Shown here: positions 1 to 10,330 of the stretch, piece by piece | Numbering within the stretch: position 1 is the stretch's first letter | Layout: each line of letters starts with the position of its first letter | Source of the DNA: an uncultured Oscillibacter sp. | Lineage (GTDB): Bacteria > Bacillota > Clostridia > Oscillospirales > Oscillospiraceae | Length of the DNA: 64,000 bases | Direction of reading: 5' to 3' | NCBI GenBank assembly: GCA_947365245.1 | Contig: CANAWG010000002.1 | Span: 1-64,000, forward strand | Program-made: the position numbers and the translations under genes | The notes under the pieces: model-generated | Told to the model about the DNA's origin: nothing | Database searches by the model: none | The model's input: the letters and a program-made list of their open reading frames with translations, nothing else

Positions 1-5
1 TTGGA

Positions 6-67
6 CCGTGCACGGCCCGTTTCTCTTTTCTCTCGCAAGAGAGAGAAAAGAGAAATGGGGGGTGCAT
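6..67. repeat. Stem-loop repeat, copy 1
   Basis: A self-complementary stretch (arms TTCTCTTTTCTCT and AGAGAAAAGAGAA around a GCAAG-type loop) is flanked on the left by CCGTGCACGG and on the right by TGGGGGGTGCAT. Nearly the same block recurs at 50413-50472. It lies just upstream of uvrA and has no T-run of terminator type. It reads as a dispersed intergenic repeat. Confidence 0.75.
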
Positions 68-71
68 TTCC

Positions 72-142
72 CGTCCCGCGCCCGTGGCGCGAAACCCCCG
101 TCCCGCCCGCAGGCGGAAATCCCCCGTCCCCGGAAGGGGACC
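72..142. repeat. Tandem short hairpins upstream of uvrA
   Basis: Three short GC-rich hairpins follow one another, each introduced by CCCGTCCC-like sequence: GCGCCCGTGGCGC, CCGCCCGCAGGCGG and CCCCGGAAGGGG. They sit between the stem-loop repeat and the uvrA start. Function unknown. Confidence 0.55.
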
Positions 143-159
143 CCCAGAAAGGACATTCT

Positions 160-2985
<2,826 letters not shown>

Positions 2986-3046
2986 GCGGCCGGACTGAAC
3001 ATCTGAAAATCAGTCTATACTTGACAAAGAAAGGAAGCGCGGACCC

Positions 3047-3712
3047 ATGCTGATCGACATGACCCACACCATCACCCCGGAGATTCCCGTCTACCCCGGG
3101 GACCCGGCCCCCACCCTGACCAAGGGCCACACCCTCACCGCGGACGGCTGCCGCACCACACTGCTCTCCCTCTGCTCCCACACCGGCACCCACATGGACG
3201 CCCCCTCCCACCTGCTGCGGGATGGGCGGAATCTGGACGAAATGCCCATGAGTCAGTTCTCCGGCCGGGCCACCACGCTGGACGTGTCCGACCTGGGGCC
3301 GGTGATTACGGCGGAGTTCCTCCGCGCTCACCACGACGACATCTACTGCGCGGACTACGTCCTCTTCTACACCGGCTGGGAGAGCCGCTGGGGGACGGAG
3401 CGCTATCTGGAGGACGCTTTCCCCGTGCCCGACGAGGAGGCGGCCCACTACCTGGTCTCCTGCGGGCTCAAGGGCGTGGGCACCGACGCCCTCAGCATCG
3501 ACCGCCTGGTCGGCCCGCAGACGGTACATACCGTTTTGATGAAAGCCGACGCGGTGATTCTGGAGAGTTTGTGCCTGGAGAAGGTGCGGGACCGGAAGGA
3601 CTTCCTCTTCTTCGCCCTGCCCATGAAGCTCCAGAACGCCGACGGCGCCCCCATCCGCGCCTTCGCGGAGCTGCGGGAGAAGTATGAACAGGAGAGAAGG
3701 AGACAGCGGTGA
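3047..3712 (+). CDS. Cyclase family protein (kynurenine formamidase-like)
   Basis: A 221 aa metal-dependent amidohydrolase of the cyclase / kynurenine formamidase family. The signature H45-T-G-T-H49-M-D51-A-P-S-H55, expected to bind divalent metal, is intact. An FYTGWESRWG stretch typical of the family follows near residue 107. The N-terminus MLIDMTHTITPEIPVYPGDP also fits the family. AAAGAAAGGAAG precedes the ATG. Its stop overlaps the murT start by 4 bp (GTGA), so the two are translationally coupled, though no functional link to peptidoglycan is obvious. Substrate unknown; true kynurenine formamidase activity should not be assumed. Confidence 0.85.
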   Translation: MLIDMTHTITPEIPVYPGDPAPTLTKGHTLTADGCRTTLLSLCSHTGTHMDAPSHLLRDGRNLDEMPMSQFSGRATTLDVSDLGPVITAEFLRAHHDDIYCADYVLFYTGWESRWGTERYLEDAFPVPDEEAAHYLVSCGLKGVGTDALSIDRLVGPQTVHTVLMKADAVILESLCLEKVRDRKDFLFFALPMKLQNADGAPIRAFAELREKYEQERRRQR

Positions 3713-5028
3713 GAAAGTTTCTGACCATCGTCCTTTGCAAGCTGGGGCACTTCGCCGGAAAGCTGGTGGGTAAGGGCAGCTCCCTGCCGGGAAAGCTGGC
3801 GCTGAAAGTCTGCCCGGACATCCTGGCCCGGGTGCGGCTGCCGGGGCACATCATCGCCGTCACCGGCTCCAACGGCAAGACCTCCACGGTGGAGATGATC
3901 GCCGCCATTTTGCGGGCGGATGGGAAACACGTCATCTACAACGAGGAGGGCTCCAACCAGATCGAGGGCGTCACCACGCTGATTCTGACCCACGCCACCC
4001 TGGGCGGAGCCGTCCGGGCGGACGTGCTGCTGCTGGAGAGCGACGAGCGCTACGCCCGGTACAGCTTCCGGGACTTCCACCCAACGGCCTTCGTCATCAC
4101 CAACCTCTACCGGGACCAGCTCACCCGCAACGGCCACCCGGAGTGGGTTTACGACGCCATTCTGCCCGCCATCCATCCCGAGACGGAGCTGATCCTGAAC
4201 GCCGACGACCCCCTCTCCAGCTGCTTTGCCCGGGGGCACGAAAAGGTACGGTGGTTCGGCCTGGACCGGTGCGCTTTCTCCACGGACGCCCCCACCGGTG
4301 TGTACCACGACGGGGCCTACTGTCCGGTGTGCCATGCCCCCATGACGTACGACTACGTCCACTACAACCACATCGGCGCCTACCGCTGCACGAAGTGCGG
4401 CCATCACAAGCCCGCCGCGGACTGCACCGCCACGGCGGCGGACCTGGAGAAGGGCACGCTGACCATCGACGGCACGGTGACGGTGGAGCTGGCCTTTCGC
4501 AGCATCTACAATGTGTACAACATCCTGGCGGCCTACGCCGTGTGCCGCCGTCTCGGCGTCTCCCCGGAGACCTGCGCCGGGGTTTTGAACAGCTACCTGC
4601 TGAAAAACGGCCGGATGCAGACCTTCCGTCTGGGGCAGCGCCACGGCACCCTGCTCACCAGCAAGCACGAGAACTCCATCGCCTACGACACCAACCTCCG
4701 CTACATCGCCGCCTCCAAAGAGGACTGCGCGGTGCTGGTGATCGTGGACGCGGTGAGCCGGAAGTACTTTACCAGCGAGACCAGCTGGCTGTGGGACATC
4801 GACTTCGATCTTCTGAACGTCCCCCATGTGAGGGAGGTCGTCCTCTCCGGGCGGTACTGCAGCGACCTGGCGGAGCGGTTTTCCTACACGGAAGTAAAGA
4901 ACTGGCGCGTCCAGCCGGACATCGCCGCGGCGGCGGAGGAGCTGAAGAGCGGCGGCGGGGAGCTGTACGTGGTGACCTGCTTCTCTGACCGGGACAAGCT
5001 CCTGGCCCACGTGGAAAAGGAGGCGTGA
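3709..5028 (+). CDS. murT: Mur ligase family protein MurT
   Basis: Mur-ligase-like subunit of the lipid II isoglutaminyl synthase. With GatD it converts the alpha-carboxyl of D-Glu in the lipid II stem peptide to an amide, using ATP, at the inner face of the membrane. The product is 439 aa. An N-terminal hydrophobic/basic segment is followed by the P-loop VTGSNGKTST at 51-60. A zinc ribbon C205-x2-C208 ... C227-x2-C230 is inserted in the middle domain, as in known MurT proteins. A C-terminal DUF1727 domain carries SWLWDIDF. The start is GTG 3709, overlapping the upstream stop. gatD begins 3 bp after its stop, the usual murT-gatD pairing. The partner lacks the normal glutaminase residues (see gatD), so the nitrogen source is uncertain. 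Confidence 0.93.
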   Translation: MRKFLTIVLCKLGHFAGKLVGKGSSLPGKLALKVCPDILARVRLPGHIIAVTGSNGKTSTVEMIAAILRADGKHVIYNEEGSNQIEGVTTLILTHATLGGAVRADVLLLESDERYARYSFRDFHPTAFVITNLYRDQLTRNGHPEWVYDAILPAIHPETELILNADDPLSSCFARGHEKVRWFGLDRCAFSTDAPTGVYHDGAYCPVCHAPMTYDYVHYNHIGAYRCTKCGHHKPAADCTATAADLEKGTLTIDGTVTVELAFRSIYNVYNILAAYAVCRRLGVSPETCAGVLNSYLLKNGRMQTFRLGQRHGTLLTSKHENSIAYDTNLRYIAASKEDCAVLVIVDAVSRKYFTSETSWLWDIDFDLLNVPHVREVVLSGRYCSDLAERFSYTEVKNWRVQPDIAAAAEELKSGGGELYVVTCFSDRDKLLAHVEKEA

Positions 5029-5031
5029 GAC

Positions 5032-5766
5032 ATGGAATTTCGTTTTCTCCACTTCTACCCCGATCTCATGAGCCTCTACGGCAGCTACGGAAATATCGCC
5101 GTGCTGCGGCGGTATCTGGAGCGGCTGGGGAACACCGTCGCCGTGGAGACCGTGAGCCCCGGTGAGGCGGCGGAGGTCTCCGAGGCGGACTTCCTCTTTA
5201 TGGGCGCGGGGACGGAGCGCTCCGCCCGGACGGCCATGGAGGACTTCGCCCGGTTCGGCGGGGCCGTCAAGGCCGCGGCGGAGGACGGCGCCGCCATGCT
5301 CTTCGCCGGCACCGCCATGGAGCTGCTGGGGGAGAGGATTACCGAGGCGGACGGCGCCTCTTACGCCGGCATCGGTCTTGCGGGCTTCTCCACCGTCCAC
5401 GGGGAAACGCGGCTGGCGGAGGACGTCTACGGCCGCACGGACCTCTTCCCGGAGGCGGTGGTAGGCTTTGTGAACAAGTGCGGCATCGTCACCGGCGTGG
5501 AGACGCCGCTGCTGATGCGCGTGGAGCACGGCATCGGCAACGAGGGGCGGGAGACGCCGGAGGGCTTCCACTGGAAAAACGTCTTCGCCTCGGAGCTGAC
5601 GGGGCCCATCCTGGTGAAAAACCCGAAGCTGCTGGAGGCCGCGGCGGCCGCCATCTACGCCCGGCGGGGAGAATCCCTGCCGGAGGACCGGGCGGCGGAT
5701 GATTGGGCGGAGCGGGGCTACGCCGTGACGGAGGAGGAGCTCCGGCGGCGGTTTGCCCGGAAATAG
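5032..5766 (+). CDS. gatD: GatD-like glutamine amidotransferase, catalytic residues missing
   Basis: A 244 aa class-I-glutamine-amidotransferase-fold protein next to murT. The N-terminus (FLHFYPDLMSLYGSYGN) and the end of the domain (GPILVKNP) match GatD, the glutaminase that supplies ammonia to MurT. The family has a nucleophile elbow of the form CGGxQ-LLG and a catalytic His in HGP. Here the elbow reads G93-T-A-M-E-LLG and the other site reads L-T190-G-P, so the Cys is Gly and the His is Thr. Staphylococcus aureus GatD uses Cys94 and His189, which fall at the same positions. No nearby Cys could substitute. The frame is intact and the length normal, so this is not a decayed gene. It may be a structural or ammonia-using partner of MurT, or a repurposed subunit. 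Confidence 0.85.
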   Translation: MEFRFLHFYPDLMSLYGSYGNIAVLRRYLERLGNTVAVETVSPGEAAEVSEADFLFMGAGTERSARTAMEDFARFGGAVKAAAEDGAAMLFAGTAMELLGERITEADGASYAGIGLAGFSTVHGETRLAEDVYGRTDLFPEAVVGFVNKCGIVTGVETPLLMRVEHGIGNEGRETPEGFHWKNVFASELTGPILVKNPKLLEAAAAAIYARRGESLPEDRAADDWAERGYAVTEEELRRRFARK

Positions 5767-5771
5767 AGTGA

Positions 5772-5812
5772 AAAGAGGATGCCCGGCGGCACGGCCGCCG
5801 GGCATCCTCTTT
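5772..5812. terminator. Bidirectional intrinsic terminator
   Basis: A near-perfect hairpin of about 19 bp (AGAGGATGCCCGGCGGC and its complement, loop ACG) has A-rich left and T-rich right flanks. It lies between the convergent gatD and 5843-6127 genes and can serve both. Confidence 0.9.
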
Positions 5813-5842
5813 CATCCGCCGGAAAATCGCTGACCAAAGCTT

Positions 5843-6127
5843 TCAATGGTCAAATTTGTCGATGGTCACATCGGCGCAGTACTTGACCTTCAGCACCTGG
5901 AACCGGGCGAAGATCTCCGTCTGACAGTGGAGCTCCTGAAAGGCCGGCTCCGTCCAGCGCTCCACCAGCAGCAGAATGTCCGGGTCCTGGGCGTCGAAGT
6001 AGTAGTCGTATTTCTCGTTGCCCGCCTCCCGGCGGGAGTTCTCCCGGATCCCCAGGTCGGTGAGGGCCTGATAAAAGGCCGTCCGCTGGCCGGGCTTGGT
6101 GCGGTAGGTGACATTCCAGGTGAGCAT
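5843..6127 (-). CDS. Antibiotic biosynthesis monooxygenase (ABM)-type small protein
   Basis: A 94 aa protein with the dimeric alpha/beta barrel pattern of the ABM / YgiN family. It begins MLTWNVTYRTKPGQRTAFYQ, has ENSRREAGNEKYDYYF in the middle and ILLLVERWTEPAFQELHCQT near the end. Members are small quinol or heme-related monooxygenases or stress proteins, and many are uncharacterised. The start at 6127 is preceded by GAGGAAGAGACT. It lies 20 bp downstream of the RluA-type gene on the same strand and is probably co-transcribed with it. Substrate unknown. Confidence 0.8.
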   Translation of the reverse strand: MLTWNVTYRTKPGQRTAFYQALTDLGIRENSRREAGNEKYDYYFDAQDPDILLLVERWTEPAFQELHCQTEIFARFQVLKVKYCADVTIDKFDH

Positions 6128-6147
6128 AGTCTCTTCCTCTCGATATC

Positions 6148-7035
6148 TTAATATTCCAAAAGTTTTTTCATATCCTCCGGCAGGTCCGCCGTCAGCTCCA
6201 GAACCTCCCCGGTGACGGGGTGAACCAGCCGCAGACCCCAGGAGTGGAGGGCCGGGCGGGAGATGAGGGCCGGGTCCTCCGTGCCGTAGAGCCAGTCCCC
6301 CGCCAGGGGGCAGCCGATGGAGGCTGTATGGAGCCGCAGCTGGTGGGTGCGGCCCGTCTCCGGCTCCAGCCGCAGCAGCGTGAGGCCGCCGTGCCGCTCT
6401 AAAACCTGGTAGCGGGACACCGCCGGAGCGCCGTCGGGCCGGATGCGGCGGCGGACTGTGGACGTCTCGTCCCGGCCGATGGGGGCGTCGACGACCCCCC
6501 GCGACCGCCGGGGGCAGCCCACACAGATCCCCCGGTACTCCCGGCGGAAATCGGCCGTGTGGAGGGCGCGGCGCAGGAGGTTGTGGACATAGCCGCTCTT
6601 GGCCACCACCATGAGGCCCGTGGTGCCCTTGTCCAGCCGGTTCACCGGGTGAAAGAGGAAGTCCGTGCCCCGCTCCCAGGCCAACGCCCCCGCCACGGTG
6701 GGGGTGTCCGGCAGGAAGTTGGAGGCGTGGGCGGTCATGCCCGCGGGCTTGTTCACCACCAGCAGGTGGCCGTCCTCCCACACCACCGGCAGGGGCCAGT
6801 CGCCGGGGGTGACGGCGCGTTTGGGCGGGCGGTGGTCCCCGGTCTCCGCCGTCAGCACGTCCCCGGTGTGGAGAATGTCCACCGTGCGGGCGTGCTTTCC
6901 GTTGACCAGAATGCCGTTTTCCGCCCGGGTCAGGCGGGAGACGGCGTGGGAGGAGAAGTGGAGCTGGGCGCGGAGAATGTGGCGGACGGCAGCGCCGTCC
7001 TGCTCCGGTGGGACGGTGTAGGAGATGGTCTCCAT
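6148..7035 (-). CDS. RluA family pseudouridine synthase
   Basis: Converts specific uridines in rRNA or tRNA to pseudouridine. The 295 aa product has an N-terminal S4-like segment (about residues 14-60). The catalytic motif is VNRLDKGTTG with Asp135, and the C-terminal GRTHQLRLH motif is typical of the RluA/RluD group. The start ATG 7035 follows ATAGGGGCGCGCCC. A consensus promoter sits about 110 bp upstream inside the 3' end of the lipoprotein gene, and a 22-codon ORF with a strong ribosome binding site lies between. The exact target uridine cannot be read from sequence. Confidence 0.92.
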   Translation of the reverse strand: METISYTVPPEQDGAAVRHILRAQLHFSSHAVSRLTRAENGILVNGKHARTVDILHTGDVLTAETGDHRPPKRAVTPGDWPLPVVWEDGHLLVVNKPAGMTAHASNFLPDTPTVAGALAWERGTDFLFHPVNRLDKGTTGLMVVAKSGYVHNLLRRALHTADFRREYRGICVGCPRRSRGVVDAPIGRDETSTVRRRIRPDGAPAVSRYQVLERHGGLTLLRLEPETGRTHQLRLHTASIGCPLAGDWLYGTEDPALISRPALHSWGLRLVHPVTGEVLELTADLPEDMKKLLEY

Positions 7036-7045
7036 GGGCGCGCCC

Positions 7046-7114
7046 CTATTCCGCCGCGCCCGCGGCGGCGGAGAGATTTCCGCGCTCCGCGATCATCTGA
7101 ATGGCAGCCCCCAT
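7046..7114 (-). CDS. Possible 22-aa leader peptide ahead of the RluA-type gene
   Basis: ATG 7114 is preceded by AAGGAGG at 7 bp spacing and lies about 25 bp after the predicted transcription start of the promoter at 7147-7175. It encodes MGAAIQMIAERGNLSAAAGA followed by AE and a TAG stop, 10 bp before the RluA-type start. Nothing in the product is recognisable. The start signals are stronger than those of the gene downstream, so a leader peptide or a coupled small protein is plausible. It overlaps the end of the lipoprotein reading frame on the same strand. Confidence 0.4.
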   Translation of the reverse strand: MGAAIQMIAERGNLSAAAGAAE

Positions 7115-7848
7115 GAAAACGCCTCCTTGGTACATTCGGTATGGAAATGATATGGGATTTTCCCCTGATTGTCAAGCGGCGCAGCGGCATATTTTCCGCC
7201 GTCCGCGCCGCGTCCCCAGGCGCCGGGGATTCGGCCCTCCGCGGGCACGGAGACCGCGGAGTCCCACTGGTAGGGCTGGTCGACGGGCCAGGACAGACCC
7301 AGGCCCGGGAGGGTCAGGGGCTCCTCCCCCTCCAGGCAGTACCAGACGTCCAGGGCGTCCGGGTCGCCGCCCTCGCCGGTGAAGCCCTCCTGGAGCGTCT
7401 TCTGGACGCTGTCCAGCAGGGTCTCCGCCAGATCGTCCAGGCCGAACATGAAGAATTCCTCCTTCTGGGGGTCCGGCGGGCCGGTGAACAGGGCGCACTC
7501 CCCGGACAGGCACACGCTCATGCCCCCCTTGCCGGAGATCACCGGCTCCGCCAGGGTCAGGTCCCAGCCGGTGAGGTCGGAGATCCCCTGGATCAGTGTC
7601 TCGGGGGTCAGCTGGCCCTGATAGGTCAGGGGATATTCGGTGAAGCCCCCGGCCTTGGTGCCGATGTACAGCGCGGCGATCTGTTCGTCGGCGGGGGGCT
7701 CGGCGGGCGCCTCCTCCGGCGGGGCCGTCACAGGGGCGGAGGGCTCCTGGGGCGCAGAGTCTCCGTCCTCCGGAGCCAGGGACGTTCCGCCGCAGCCCGC
7801 CAGGGCCAGGCAGAGCAGCAGGGAGAGAAAAATGGTCAGTTTTTTCAT
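7093..7848 (-). CDS. Hypothetical lipoprotein
   Basis: A 251 aa secreted lipoprotein. The signal peptide MKKLTIFLSLLLCLALAGC ends in a lipobox with Cys19, followed by an acidic/proline-rich linker to about residue 55. The rest (ALYIGTKAGGFTEYPLTYQG, LTPETLIQGISDLTGW) vaguely recalls GerMN-type domains, but I would not assign it. The start at 7848 is chosen for the signal peptide and GAGGAGGAACCC upstream. An in-frame extension to 7974 would overlap khpA and has no leader features. The last 30 or so codons overlap the RluA promoter and a 22-codon ORF and look unlike folded protein, so the natural C-terminus may have been altered by a frameshift or rearrangement. Confidence 0.75.
   Translation of the reverse strand: MKKLTIFLSLLLCLALAGCGGTSLAPEDGDSAPQEPSAPVTAPPEEAPAEPPADEQIAALYIGTKAGGFTEYPLTYQGQLTPETLIQGISDLTGWDLTLAEPVISGKGGMSVCLSGECALFTGPPDPQKEEFFMFGLDDLAETLLDSVQKTLQEGFTGEGGDPDALDVWYCLEGEEPLTLPGLGLSWPVDQPYQWDSAVSVPAEGRIPGAWGRGADGGKYAAAPLDNQGKIPYHFHTECTKEAFSWGLPFR
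7147..7175 (-). promoter_or_regulatory. Sigma-A-type promoter for the RluA-type operon
   Basis: On the minus strand TTGACA (7175-7170), a 17 bp spacer and TATCAT (7152-7147). It lies within the last codons of the lipoprotein reading frame. Confidence 0.7.
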
Positions 7849-7927
7849 AGTTGGGTTCCTCCTCGGGGGTCGGGGTTGGAAGCGGCAGCGCGGAAAAGGA
7901 AGAAGCGGCGCATAGCGCCGCCTCTCT

Positions 7928-8158
7928 TCAGTCCACAATATCCACAGATACCTTAACGCCGGTGCGCTGGGCATAGGAGCGGACCACGGTGCGGATCTCC
8001 TTGGCGATCCGGCCCTGGCGGCCGATGACCTTGCCCATGTCGTCGGGAGCGACGCGCAGCTCCAACGTCAGCTCCTGTTCGCCCTGGATCTCCGTGACGG
8101 AGACGGCGTCGGGATCGTCCACAAGGTTTCTGGCGATGTAGAGCAGCAAGTCCTTCAT
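7928..8158 (-). CDS. khpA: KH-domain RNA-binding protein KhpA
   Basis: A 76 aa single KH domain protein. The GxxG loop lies in DDMGKVIGRQGRIAKEIRTVV and the C-terminus is VKVSVDIVD. KhpA binds RNA, often as a heterodimer with KhpB/Jag, and affects cell size and division control in Gram-positive bacteria. It lies 15 bp downstream of rpsP in the ylxM-ffh-rpsP-khpA operon. The rimM-trmD-rplS genes that often follow in Firmicutes are absent here; a lipoprotein gene follows instead. Confidence 0.93.
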   Translation of the reverse strand: MKDLLLYIARNLVDDPDAVSVTEIQGEQELTLELRVAPDDMGKVIGRQGRIAKEIRTVVRSYAQRTGVKVSVDIVD

Positions 8159-8173
8159 GTCCTATCCTCCGGA

Positions 8174-8413
8174 TCAGAGGACGTCCACTTTTTTCAGCAG
8201 AGCTCTGACGGTGTCGGTGGGCTGGGCGCCGGACTTGATCCAGGCCTGGGCCCGCTCGGCGTCGATATTGATGGCGGCGGGGGAGACGCAGGGATTATAG
8301 GTGCCGATCTCCTCGATGAAGCGGCCGTCCCGGGGGAAGCGGGAATCCGCCACCACGACCCGGTAGAAAGGGGCCTTCTTGGCGCCCATGCGGCGCAGTC
8401 TGATTTTCACCAT
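8174..8413 (-). CDS. rpsP: 30S ribosomal protein S16
   Basis: A 79 aa ribosomal protein of normal length. It opens with [20 protein letters not shown], continues with [18 protein letters not shown] and is conserved to the end. It binds 16S rRNA and is needed for 30S assembly. It lies between ffh and khpA on the same strand, the standard Firmicutes order. Confidence 0.98.
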   Translation of the reverse strand: MVKIRLRRMGAKKAPFYRVVVADSRFPRDGRFIEEIGTYNPCVSPAAINIDAERAQAWIKSGAQPTDTVRALLKKVDVL

Positions 8414-8483
8414 GATGCTGTACCTCCAAAATATTTTGATTTGATTTATATTTCACCTGAACGGTTGAAATTGTGTGATGGGG

Positions 8484-9854
8484 TCACTTGAAGCGCTTCT
8501 TCCGGCCAAAGCCGTGCATCCGGCCCCCGCCGCCCCGGCCGGACAGCTGCGCGGGCATCCGGCCCCGGGAGAGCTGCTTGGTCAGCTCCTGCATCGTCTC
8601 GAACTGCTTTAAGAGGCGGTTCACGTCCACCACCTCCAGCCCGCAGCCGGCGGCGATGCGCTTTTTGCGGCTGGCGCCCAGAATCTTGGGATTCTCCCGC
8701 TCCAGGGGGGTCATGGAGAGGATAATGGCCTCGGTGTGGGCCATCTGCTTTTCGTCGATGCTGGCGCCCTGGAGCTGTTTGCCAAGCCCCCCGGGCATCA
8801 TGCCCGCCAGCTGGCTCAGGTCCCCCATGCCCCGCAGCTGCTGGAGCTGGTCGTAGTAGTCCTGGAGGGTGAAGCGGTTCTTCCGGAGCTTCTCCTCCAG
8901 CTTGGCGGCCTGCTTTTCGTCGTAGGCGGCCTCCGCTTTCTCGATGAACGAGAGCATATCGCCCATCCCCAGAATGCGGGAGGCCATGCGGTCCGGGTGG
9001 AAGGGCTCGATCATGTCCAGCTTCTCGCCGGTGCCGGCGAATTTGATGGGCTTGCCCGTGGCCGCCCGAATGGACAACGCCGCGCCGCCCCGGGCGTCGC
9101 CGTCCAGCTTGGTGAGGACCACGCCGTCGATGCCCAGGGCCTCGTCAAAGGCGCTGGCGGCGTTCACCGCGTCCTGGCCGGTCATGGCGTCCACGACCAA
9201 TAAAATCTCGTTGGGATGGACGGCGGCTTTCATCCGCTTGAGCTCGTCCATCAGCTCCTCGTCCACGTGGAGCCGGCCGGCGGTGTCTAAGAACACCATG
9301 TCGCTGCCGTGGTCCCGGGCGTGGCGGACGGCGTTTTGGGCGATCTCCACCGGGTCTCCCTGGCCCTGCTCGAAGACCGGCAGGTCCAGCTGACCCCCCA
9401 CCACTTTCAGCTGCTGGATGGCGGCGGGGCGGTACACGTCGCAGGCGGCAAGCAATGGGCGCTTTTGGAGCTGCTTTCGCATGAGGCCCCCCAGCTTGGC
9501 TGTGGTGGTGGTCTTGCCCGCGCCCTGGAGACCCACCATCATCACCACGGTGGGGCCGTTGTTGGCCATGGCGATCTTGGCGCCGGCGCCGCCCATGAGG
9601 GCGGTGAGCTCCTCGTTGACGATCTTCACCACCTGCTGGGCGGGGGTGAGGCTGTCCAGCACGTCGCTGCCCACGGCCCGCTCCGTGACGGCGGCCACAA
9701 AGTCCTTGACCACCTTGTAGCTCACGTCCGCCTCCAAAAGGGCCAGGCGGACCTCCCGCATGGCCTCCCGGACGTCCGCCTCCGTCAGGCGGCCCTTGCC
9801 CCGCAGCCGCTTGAACGTGGCGCTCAGTTTTTCAGTCAGTCCCTCAAATGCCAT
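8484..9854 (-). CDS. ffh: Signal recognition particle protein Ffh
   Basis: The GTPase of the signal recognition particle, which binds signal sequences and the SRP RNA and hands ribosome-nascent chains to FtsY at the membrane. The 456 aa product has an N domain, then the G domain with GLQGAGKTT at 108-116, DTAGRL and TKLDGDARGG. The methionine-rich M domain ends in a glycine/arginine tail (GRGGGGRMHGFGRKKRFK). It starts 4 bp after the ylxM stop. No SRP RNA gene was recognised in the window. Confidence 0.98.
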   Translation of the reverse strand: MAFEGLTEKLSATFKRLRGKGRLTEADVREAMREVRLALLEADVSYKVVKDFVAAVTERAVGSDVLDSLTPAQQVVKIVNEELTALMGGAGAKIAMANNGPTVVMMVGLQGAGKTTTTAKLGGLMRKQLQKRPLLAACDVYRPAAIQQLKVVGGQLDLPVFEQGQGDPVEIAQNAVRHARDHGSDMVFLDTAGRLHVDEELMDELKRMKAAVHPNEILLVVDAMTGQDAVNAASAFDEALGIDGVVLTKLDGDARGGAALSIRAATGKPIKFAGTGEKLDMIEPFHPDRMASRILGMGDMLSFIEKAEAAYDEKQAAKLEEKLRKNRFTLQDYYDQLQQLRGMGDLSQLAGMMPGGLGKQLQGASIDEKQMAHTEAIILSMTPLERENPKILGASRKKRIAAGCGLEVVDVNRLLKQFETMQELTKQLSRGRMPAQLSGRGGGGRMHGFGRKKRFK

Positions 9855-9858
9855 TGGC

Positions 9859-10224
9859 TCAGTCCTCTAAGGCGGCGGCCTCGGTGAGGATCCGCTCCGC
9901 CAGCTCGTCCAGGCGGGCGTCCTCGTGGCGCCGGCGGTTGATGGTTTTAATCTCGCCGGCGGCGGCGGCGATGGCCTCCAGATGGGGCCGGCGGGCCTCA
10001 AACCGCTTGATGATGCCCGTCTTGTCCTCGATCTCCTGCATGGCCCCCTCCGCCCGGACGATCACGTCCCGGACGCCCTGCCGGGAGATGCCCGCGTTTT
10101 CCGCGATCTCCGCCAGGGACAGGTCCTCGTTGTAGTAGAGGTCGAAGAACTCCCTCTGCCGCTCGGTCAGCAGCTCGCCGTAGAAATCGTAGAGCATGGT
10201 CATGCGGTAGGTCTGGTTCTTCAC
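9859..10224 (-). CDS. ylxM: YlxM family DNA-binding protein (UPF0122)
   Basis: A 121 aa helix-turn-helix protein. It contains RMTMLYDFYGELLTERQREFFDLYY and the HTH segment LSLAEIAENAGISRQGVRDVI, which resembles the sigma-70 region 4 fold. YlxM is a conserved partner of Ffh in Firmicutes with a suspected role in the SRP pathway. I chose GTG 10224: GGGAGG stands 8 bp upstream, and the promoter at 10274-10302 lies between this codon and the farther in-frame start at 10314. ffh follows by 4 bp. Confidence 0.9.
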   Translation of the reverse strand: MKNQTYRMTMLYDFYGELLTERQREFFDLYYNEDLSLAEIAENAGISRQGVRDVIVRAEGAMQEIEDKTGIIKRFEARRPHLEAIAAAAGEIKTINRRRHEDARLDELAERILTEAAALED

Positions 10225-10273
10225 GGGGGCCGCCTCCCTTTCTGTAAAGTTTTGGGGCTTTACAACATCAGAT

Positions 10274-10302
10274 AGTTTACCCGACTCCGGTGGAAAAGTC
10301 AA
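10274..10302 (-). promoter_or_regulatory. Promoter of the ylxM-ffh-rpsP-khpA operon
   Basis: On the minus strand TTGACT (10302-10297), a 17 bp spacer and TAAACT (10279-10274), about 50 bp upstream of the GTG start of ylxM. Confidence 0.65.
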
Positions 10303-10330
10303 GGGGAAAATCACCGGAAAGCGCGATTTT

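Noticed and set aside
1..159. Open frame extending uvrA to the window edge (53 extra residues)
   Set aside because: It translates the stem-loop repeat and hairpins, and the conserved UvrA N-terminus begins at ATG 160 with a good ribosome binding site.
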